In this document: piece by piece, positions 24,890 to 30,319 of the stretch
Numbering within the stretch: position 1 is the first letter of the stretch
How the letters are laid out: the number at the start of each line of letters is the position of its first letter
From: Boseongicola sp. SB0662_bin_57
GTDB taxonomy: Bacteria; Pseudomonadota; Alphaproteobacteria; Rhodobacterales; Rhodobacteraceae
Direction of reading: 5' to 3'
Assembly (NCBI GenBank): GCA_009839535.1
Contig: VXPN01000035.1
Span: 1-30,319, forward strand
DNA: 30,319 nt
Translations under genes and position numbers: made by a program
The notes under the pieces: generated by a model
The model's database searches: none
Seen by the model: only the letters and a program-made list of their open reading frames with translations
What the model was told of the DNA's origin: nothing

Positions 24890-27800
24890 TGGTTGACTTT
24901 CGATTGGCAAAGAGCAAGGGCAGCCGGCAAGGCAGCATCGAAATAGAGCGGATCGATGAGCCGAAGATTGATGAGAACAAGCTTCTCTTGTACGTCTGGT
25001 GCAGGTCGGTGCCCTACAGCCATCTCGGCCACCACTAGAGGCGCGTCGATCATGGCTTGGGCATAGGCGTTGACGACCGGGACTCCTTCCGGACGTTCGA
25101 CTGGCAGGAGTCCGCCAACTCCTTGCGGCAGCCGGTCAAACCTTCGTGCGGCTTCCTGCGCGACTTCCGCCAAGTGATCTGAGGGGGATGCAAGCAGTAG
25201 TCCCTTCAGGCGCTCGCGACCTTCAGCGCTGCCGACCAGCCTCTCGAACAGCCCTACCTCCATCAGCGCCGTACAAAAGTGTCCTACCAAGTCCGGTCGC
25301 AAGAGCAAGATGTTGCCAATTCGTCGAGCAAGCTCTTGATCGGCCACCTCCGTAGCCTCAGCATGGCCCAAATATGGTTCTAGGATTTGCTGCTGACGGA
25401 AGTGTTCCGCTCGCACGGCAGTCGCGAAATCTGAAACTGCCAGAGCCGGCCAAAAGATCGGCGCCGCCGTTTCCAAGGCAAAGACTTCAGAAAGCTCCTT
25501 GCCGGGCACACGCAAAGCCAAGGCAATTGCGGCTTCAGGCACCCTCGCAAGGGCTTGAACCTGATCCAGCGTTCCGCTGTCGCCGTCTTGGCCGACCAAG
25601 GAAATAAGTTGCCATAACTGATCCCAATCGGGATCTTTGGGAACGCCCACAAGTGTCTGCCACTTCTCGGCATAGGCGTCTATCCTCTCTTCCCGCGTGA
25701 TTTTGCCGTCGGTGTGCGTGACCCAAACCGCCGCCCGCTGAACCCGGCCTTCGAGCGTGGACTGAATCAGCCAGGGTCCTGTTGACCGTTCAAGATGGTC
25801 CGCCAAGTCTACCAAGGCGCCTGTCTCGATTGGCCCAATCTGTCTAGAATCGCTCAAATCCACAGCATGCAAGACTGCACGCCGCGCCTCGTTCAACTGG
25901 AAGGCAAGAACGCTCTCGTGCTTCGCGGGTTCGTTCCTGTCGAGACCCGTCCGCAGCATGCCTTCGTCAACGACGGCATAGTCGTGGTAGCGACGAACTT
26001 CCAGCCTGGGACTTTCCTGCCCTGAAACGACTAGACTAAGATTGACTTGGGCATCTGCTCCTCCCTGCGCCAACATCGCCTGAATTGAGGGCATATGGCT
26101 GGCGATCGCCACTTCTCCCGCTATAGGGAGCGAAACCGGAGGATGCCCCATGAGCTGTAACTGAAGGTCGCCAGGCACGCCATCGGGCGTCAACGCCCGC
26201 CAACCCTGCAATGCCTGAACCGACACGGGGTGGTGACGCTCGAGCCGTGTGCCGTCGGGGTCGACGATCATCCCGGACCGCGCGGGCCAGGCCGCTTGAA
26301 GCTCCAGCGTCCGCCCGGTCTCCGGTTCGGAGAGTCTTAACTGAACAAGTCCAGGCGCCCTTCCCGGCGTATCAAGCGTCAATTCAGCTTTGCCGTCCTG
26401 CACCTCGCTCATGGCCTGATTTCCGCCGGCCCGCAATCTGAGCCGCCAGCCCCAGTCAAGGCCACGGGCTGAAAGTGCAATCCGGCCCGCAGAAACTTCT
26501 TGCAATTTCAAACTTACGGATTGCGGCACACGGACGAGACGCAAGTGAGCCAATGACTCATCGCCCTGTTTCCATTCGACGATTTCGCTACAGAGGTTGC
26601 GGCCTGGCACGCACCGAAGCTGAGACCCCGCAATCCGAATGGACCGGCCAGCTCCGATCTGCCCGTGAATGCCTATGTCACCACGGTACACCGGGGTGTT
26701 TCCGCCAAGAAGGCGCCAGCCCCGGAGGATGTCGCCGAAAGCAAAGAGGTGCGCCTCGGGCGCATCCTCCTCGGCCCCGGTTTCAACGCGATACCGGCTC
26801 TCGCCAACGCGTAGTACGCCCCTTCCGGAAATCCGCCACAAGAAGCCGCCCGGTGCGGTTTCGACCTCATCCAGTGTCAATCCCTCACTGGCCTCCGGTT
26901 CGTCGCGTTCGGACACGAGAACCCACAAGCAGCGCCCCTGTGTTCGCGCTGCACCCGTCAGTGGCGTCAACCGTTCACTCGCATCTCCGTCGCCTGAATT
27001 GGCGGCACGCCAAAAGGTCGACATTTCAATGGGACTGGCGACACCGGTGGCGATGACCGCTTCACCCTTAGGTTTGCCGTCGGCGAAAGCCGCGAGTGCA
27101 AATGGAATATCGGGCCTCAACGGAATTGCCGTCCTTCCGGCCTTCCCGAGACGTCGCAGACGCCAACCATTTTCCTCGGGTGTGGCGTTGTACGCTCCAC
27201 CCTCCGCTATGCATGCTTCCGTCGGCAATAGGCGTAGTCTCAGACCGCGGGCATTCGGGAAATGCCCTCCTGACAACCATCCATTGTCGTGAAGCAACAG
27301 ATAACCCTGCCAGCGCCCGTTCTCTCCAAGGCGTAGTTCTCGCCCACATATCGGTCCGGCGTCAGCAGTACGAACACTGCGCTCGGCTCGCAGGGCCGGG
27401 TGTATCAGGCTCTCGGCGATCTCCGGAGTCATGCGCAGCGGTATCGACGAGGACCAATCTGGCCTGCGTTTATTCAACCAATGCTCCGCCGCCGCTTCTG
27501 GCAGGTCGTTTGGCAATAGCGAGCGAAGATCGACAAGAGACAGGGCAAGACCCGCCAACAGACGTGTCACGTCGGCGCTTTGAAATGTTTGGGGAAGTCG
27601 CGATACCCAACGTGATGCGATCTGTTCAGCCCAATGCTCTGCGGCAGAACCGCCTTCTGCCTCGATTTCAGCCAATAGCCCCATGACGACATTCCGATAA
27701 AGCCCGGTCTCCTTCAGGAGCGCCTCCGGAATTCCGCCTTCGGCCACCAGACTATACAGAAACATTCGGATGCCGGCATCGGATCGCTTGATCTGGCGAT

Positions 27801-28107
27801 TCCACCAACGCAAGCCCTGTTCCGTGAAATCTCTAGCAAACTGTTGATCCTCGGATGGCAAATCAAGCGGATCCAGGACGAATGCCCAACTCAATGCCCC
27901 GCCGGTAAAGCGTGAACGAATGTGCTCAGCCGCCCAGAGCGCGAACCCCGGCGCGGAAAGCTCCATCTCCTTTCCCGACGCGACTTGTGACCGGAGCTCA
28001 AATTCGAGCTCAGAGAATATTTCAGGTGAGAGTGGATAGCGATAGAGCGGACGACCATCGGGACGCGTCAACCCTGAAATTGAAACAACCCTCGAAAGAA
28101 TGTCCAT
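24886..28107 (-). CDS. druH: Druantia type III DruH-like protein (STY4851/ECs_5259-type), 1073 aa
   Basis: The product is a large protein without recognisable enzymatic motifs. It begins MDILSRVVSISGLTRPDGRPLYRYPLS; the RPDGRPLY element near the start is typical of the family I recall as STY4851/ECs_5259, always next to a DruE-like helicase. The N-terminal third is helical. The middle is rich in beta strands with many aromatic and glycine residues (GRWQGYLLLHDNGWLSGGHFPN), suggesting Ig-like or beta-sandwich modules, and the last 250 residues are helical. No signal peptide or membrane segment is seen. Type III Druantia consists of only DruH and DruE, and both must be present for protection; the mechanism is unknown. 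The stop overlaps the helicase start by four bases. The ribosome binding site is weak (AAGGCG, rather far upstream). Confidence 0.78.
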   Translation of the reverse strand: MDILSRVVSISGLTRPDGRPLYRYPLSPEIFSELEFELRSQVASGKEMELSAPGFALWAAEHIRSRFTGGALSWAFVLDPLDLPSEDQQFARDFTEQGLRWWNRQIKRSDAGIRMFLYSLVAEGGIPEALLKETGLYRNVVMGLLAEIEAEGGSAAEHWAEQIASRWVSRLPQTFQSADVTRLLAGLALSLVDLRSLLPNDLPEAAAEHWLNKRRPDWSSSIPLRMTPEIAESLIHPALRAERSVRTADAGPICGRELRLGENGRWQGYLLLHDNGWLSGGHFPNARGLRLRLLPTEACIAEGGAYNATPEENGWRLRRLGKAGRTAIPLRPDIPFALAAFADGKPKGEAVIATGVASPIEMSTFWRAANSGDGDASERLTPLTGAARTQGRCLWVLVSERDEPEASEGLTLDEVETAPGGFLWRISGRGVLRVGESRYRVETGAEEDAPEAHLFAFGDILRGWRLLGGNTPVYRGDIGIHGQIGAGRSIRIAGSQLRCVPGRNLCSEIVEWKQGDESLAHLRLVRVPQSVSLKLQEVSAGRIALSARGLDWGWRLRLRAGGNQAMSEVQDGKAELTLDTPGRAPGLVQLRLSEPETGRTLELQAAWPARSGMIVDPDGTRLERHHPVSVQALQGWRALTPDGVPGDLQLQLMGHPPVSLPIAGEVAIASHMPSIQAMLAQGGADAQVNLSLVVSGQESPRLEVRRYHDYAVVDEGMLRTGLDRNEPAKHESVLAFQLNEARRAVLHAVDLSDSRQIGPIETGALVDLADHLERSTGPWLIQSTLEGRVQRAAVWVTHTDGKITREERIDAYAEKWQTLVGVPKDPDWDQLWQLISLVGQDGDSGTLDQVQALARVPEAAIALALRVPGKELSEVFALETAAPIFWPALAVSDFATAVRAEHFRQQQILEPYLGHAEATEVADQELARRIGNILLLRPDLVGHFCTALMEVGLFERLVGSAEGRERLKGLLLASPSDHLAEVAQEAARRFDRLPQGVGGLLPVERPEGVPVVNAYAQAMIDAPLVVAEMAVGHRPAPDVQEKLVLINLRLIDPLYFDAALPAALALCQSKVNQ

Positions 28108-28460
28108 AAAACAATTCGCGCCTTGATCCAGCTTCTATCCTACGTCGCAGCACACTGCGCGTGAAGCCCTCATCCCCATATTGATAGAGATGCTTTCTCC
28201 CTTGCAAGGGTTCCTGGCAAGGGAGACGCTGGTGAGCCTGCACCGCAACGTCGAGTTTCCAGAGGCGTCGCCCTGGCGCGAAAGGCGCGACGCCGTGGCG
28301 CGGTTGGTCGGACCGGACGGCAGCGACTGCCTGGAGCAAGGGCGCGTGCGCGGCTTCGACACAGAGATCAAAATCTGAAGAGTCTTGCCCGTTCCATGCC
28401 GTGAAGGGCAACAGTGGCTTCATGCCGGATTCGGTCCAGACCGGTCGAGACGGCGAGTTC
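28108..28460. other. Upstream region of druH, no recognisable gene
   Basis: About 350 bases between druH and the next broken gene. A promoter for druH-druE must lie here or further upstream, but I could not pick out convincing boxes. Both strands have open frames (for example 28181-28378 on plus) without domain patterns. The sequence is high in GC again from 28230 on, unlike the 100 bases next to druH. Confidence 0.45.
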
Positions 28461-29190
28461 CCTATCGGCCGAAATCGATCTCGGCACCCATGCAGCGCGA
28501 CGGGCTGCGGCTCCTTTCGAGTTCCAGCTCGCGCTCCGTCCTCTCCTTGTGCGCCGCCTCGACCTCCTTCCGGACGGGCGCATCGCGCCTGATCGTGTCC
28601 GAGACCGCCGCCGCCGTCTCGCGCAGCCGCCTCTCCAGCCCGGGAACCCGGGCAAGATGCCGGTCGTAGCGTTCCCTGTCGGAGAGGATGGCCCGGAGTT
28701 CCCCGACGCTTCGCGCTGCCTCGCGTTTCCGCCGGCGGTAGGGGTGCATCTCCGCCACGAACGCGCTGCCGCCCTCGTCCCGATCCCTGAGGGCCTTGGC
28801 GAGATCGCGGTCGATGAACCGGAGAAACGCCTGTTCCGCCTGCATGTCCCAGAGCTCGGACCTTTCCCGACCGCGAACCTGTTGAACTCGGAACTCCTGC
28901 TCGGGCCGGAGTCCAGTTCCTTGACGAAGGCGTCGTAGCCCTCGACGAAGAAGCGGTGGCATCCCTGCTCCTCCGCCCTGTCGCCGATCTCCTCCCAGAC
29001 CTTGAGGCTTCGCGCGTCCAGCGCATCGGTGTCGGGTGCCGCGTGCAAGCGCGCCAGCGCCTTCTCAGGCGTCTTCCGGTCGTCCGGCGTGAGAAGCGGG
29101 TCCCTGGCCAGGCGCTCTCCCCGTTCGATCATCTTCGGGGCGAACCTTGTCCAGCGTCCGTAGCTGCCGATCCGGCCCTTGCCGAGCAGC
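28461..29190 (-). pseudogene. Frameshifted gene for a charged, helical protein of unknown function
   Basis: Minus-strand reading from about 29190 gives RWTRFAPKMIERGERLARDP, LTPDDRKTPEKALARLH, LKVWEEIGDRAEEQGCHRFF and EGYDAFVKELDS. Near 28900 the sensible reading moves to another frame: RSELWDMQAEQAFLRFIDR, DLAKALRDRDEGGSAFVAEM, HPYRRRKREAARSVGELRAI, LSDRERYDRHLARVPGLERR and KEVEAAHKERTERELELER. Both parts have the strong periodicity of a highly charged alpha-helical, possibly coiled-coil protein, and the two-frame structure points to a frameshift. The start may be the ATG at 29132 or further upstream. It follows the integrase closely on the same strand, so it may belong to the mobile element. 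I cannot name its family. Confidence 0.5.
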
Positions 29191-30270
29191 CTGTCCGGAC
29201 GCCGCCGCCTCGACGTCCCTGTCCGCGGCGTGCACGTAGCGAAGGGTCATCTTCCTGGCTGTGACCCTGCAGTCTCGGCGCAACCGGCAGGGGAATCCCC
29301 GCGATCACGCATTGGCTTGCGTACGAGTGATGTCTATCTCGTGAAGGCGGACGTCCTTCAGGCCGGCTGCCGTCCGGATCCGGGACCAGACGTCGCCGAG
29401 CGTCGCCTCTGCGACAGGACCGTCGGACCTGGCGGCGGGAAAGATCCATGGCGACGTGCGAAGAAGGCCATCAAGAACCTCGCGAGCGGCATTGGAGAGC
29501 CACACAGTGCGGGGATCCGTCTTGCTGTCGCGCAGGGAGATTTGCCCATCGCGGAAGTCCTGCCAGCGAAGGGTCCTGATCTCGCTCGAACGGCAGCCGG
29601 TCAGCGCCAGCAACCGGATGATCAAGACCGTCGAGGACGGCTCCGCCTCGCGCAGCGCCTTGCCGAGCCGGTTGAACTCGGCATCGGACAGGAATCGGTC
29701 GCGGTTTCTTCTCCTGTATCTCCTGATCCCCTTGCACGGGTTGCTGCCCTCGTGCCGCAGGCCGTTGGCTTCGGCCGACTTCATGATGACCGACAGCACG
29801 GGCATCGACCGGTTCGCCGCCACCGGCGTCGCGTGCAGGGATGTGAACCAGTCCCGCACGTCCTGCGACGTGATTGCAGCAATTTGCCGACCCCGGAACC
29901 AAGGCAGGATCTGCTTGCGGAGATAGTGCCGGTTCTTCGAGAGCGTGCCCGGCTTCCAGTTCCTGCCGTGCCGTCGGAAGGCCACTTCTGCCACGGCCTC
30001 AAGCAGCGTCTCCTCGTCCGACGCCGGACGTCCGTTCCGGATGGCGGCAAGCATATCTCTCGCCGTTGCCCGTGCTTCCTTGACCGTCATGGCGGCAGGA
30101 TCGCCCACGATCTTCCACGTGCGCCGGCCTTCGTGCTGAACGTGAACGAAGAAGCGCCTTCGGCCGCTCGGCAGGACCCTGACGCCGAATCCCGCGAGGA
30201 CGGTGTCCCTGACGTTCCTGGTGGCCTTGGCCGGATGCAGAGCGCGAATCCTCGCATCAGTGAGTGGGTG
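29191..30270 (-). pseudogene. Tyrosine recombinase/integrase, broken by frameshifts and lacking a start codon
   Basis: From about 30270 the minus strand reads LTDARIRALHPAKATRNVRD, LAGFGVRVLPSGRRRFFVHV and so on, the N-terminal DUF4102-like arm-binding domain. The core-binding SAM-like domain follows (TLSKNRHYLRKQILPWFRGR), then the catalytic domain with TGCRSSEIRTLRW (Arg I) and the KTDP lysine. After LKDVRLHEI the frame is lost. HSYASQCVIAGIPLPV and GHSQ appear in a second frame. KMTLRYVHAADRDVEAAA, with the Tyr nucleophile, appears in a third. At least two frameshifts therefore separate the catalytic residues, and the HxxR box is destroyed. Upstream a TAA lies directly before ATCCGGACAC with no start codon in frame. 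Such integrases insert genomic islands, commonly at tRNA genes; no tRNA is seen in the window. Confidence 0.85.
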
Positions 30271-30319
30271 TGTCCGGATTTATCCCGCTCAAGCAGCGCG
30301 CCGCCAGTCGAACAGGTCG
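30271..30319 (-). mobile_element. Possible end of an insertion sequence entering from the right edge
   Basis: The minus strand reads the last codons of an open frame (DLFDWRRAA, stop at 30289-30291), then GCGGGATAAATCCGGACA, directly against the integrase sequence that has lost its start. A frame ending just before a boundary that truncates another gene is what the end of an insertion sequence looks like. Too little lies inside the window to identify a family or prove a terminal inverted repeat. Confidence 0.3.

Noticed and set aside
18839..28107. DISARM system (DrmA/DrmB)
   Set aside because: DISARM has separate helicase and DUF1998 genes plus a phospholipase-D-like gene and a methylase. 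Here helicase and DUF1998 are fused in one 2016-aa protein and no methylase is present.
28022..29026. A 334-codon minus-strand open frame crossing from the broken gene into druH
   Set aside because: Its C-terminal part overlaps the start of druH in another frame, and its N-terminal part is a shifted reading of the charged helical protein.
1..30319. CRISPR array, tRNA or rRNA genes
   Set aside because: No regularly spaced repeat series and no recognisable tRNA or rRNA sequence was seen on either strand while reading the window.

Overview
The window looks like a chromosomal accessory region of a high-GC alphaproteobacterium. Codon usage, the quaternary-amine gene set and the style of the regulator and transporter suggest a Rhodobacterales or Rhizobiales relative. 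This is inference from gene families, because no rRNA or other marker gene is present.

Left half (1 to about 13.2 kb), metabolic. After the 3' end of a KdgK-type sugar kinase and a SnoaL-like gene lies a minus-strand set that reads like an operon from about 8.06 kb down to 2.6 kb. It contains a GlxA/CdhR/GbdR-type AraC regulator, a CntA/GbcA-like Rieske oxygenase, an SDR, an uncharacterised 194-codon ORF, a second SDR and a 3-hydroxyacyl-CoA/L-carnitine dehydrogenase-type enzyme. The last three are linked by one-base TGATG stop/start overlaps. A frameshifted GntR regulator follows. Divergent from the AraC gene is a proX-proV-proW-like quaternary amine ABC importer whose permease gene is a tandem fusion of 688 aa. 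A PanB-fold enzyme lacking the usual metal-binding acids faces it. Together they suggest uptake and oxidative breakdown of a carnitine, betaine or related methylated amine. No oxygenase reductase is visible in the window.

Junction (13.3 to 14.8 kb). A Fic-family gene is dead, with three in-frame stops and a missing 5' end. It is followed by about 700 bases without a recognisable gene.

Right half (14.8 to 30.3 kb), defence island. First is an AT-richer gene of 417 aa with a PD-(D/E)XK-like nuclease motif that I cannot place in a named system. Next come a broken gene, an intact AbiEi/AbiEii (type IV toxin-antitoxin/abortive infection) pair with a perfect inverted repeat upstream, and a translationally coupled druH-druE pair (1073 and 2016 aa), read as a type III Druantia defence system. 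Upstream of druH lie a frameshifted gene of unknown function and a tyrosine integrase broken by several frameshifts and lacking a start codon. A possible insertion-sequence end lies at the window edge.

Overall, the defence genes and the catabolic genes are intact, while the genes of mobility and several neighbours are decaying. This fits an old integrated island that has lost its ability to move but is kept for its defence cargo. All family assignments were made by reading motifs; no database search was run.
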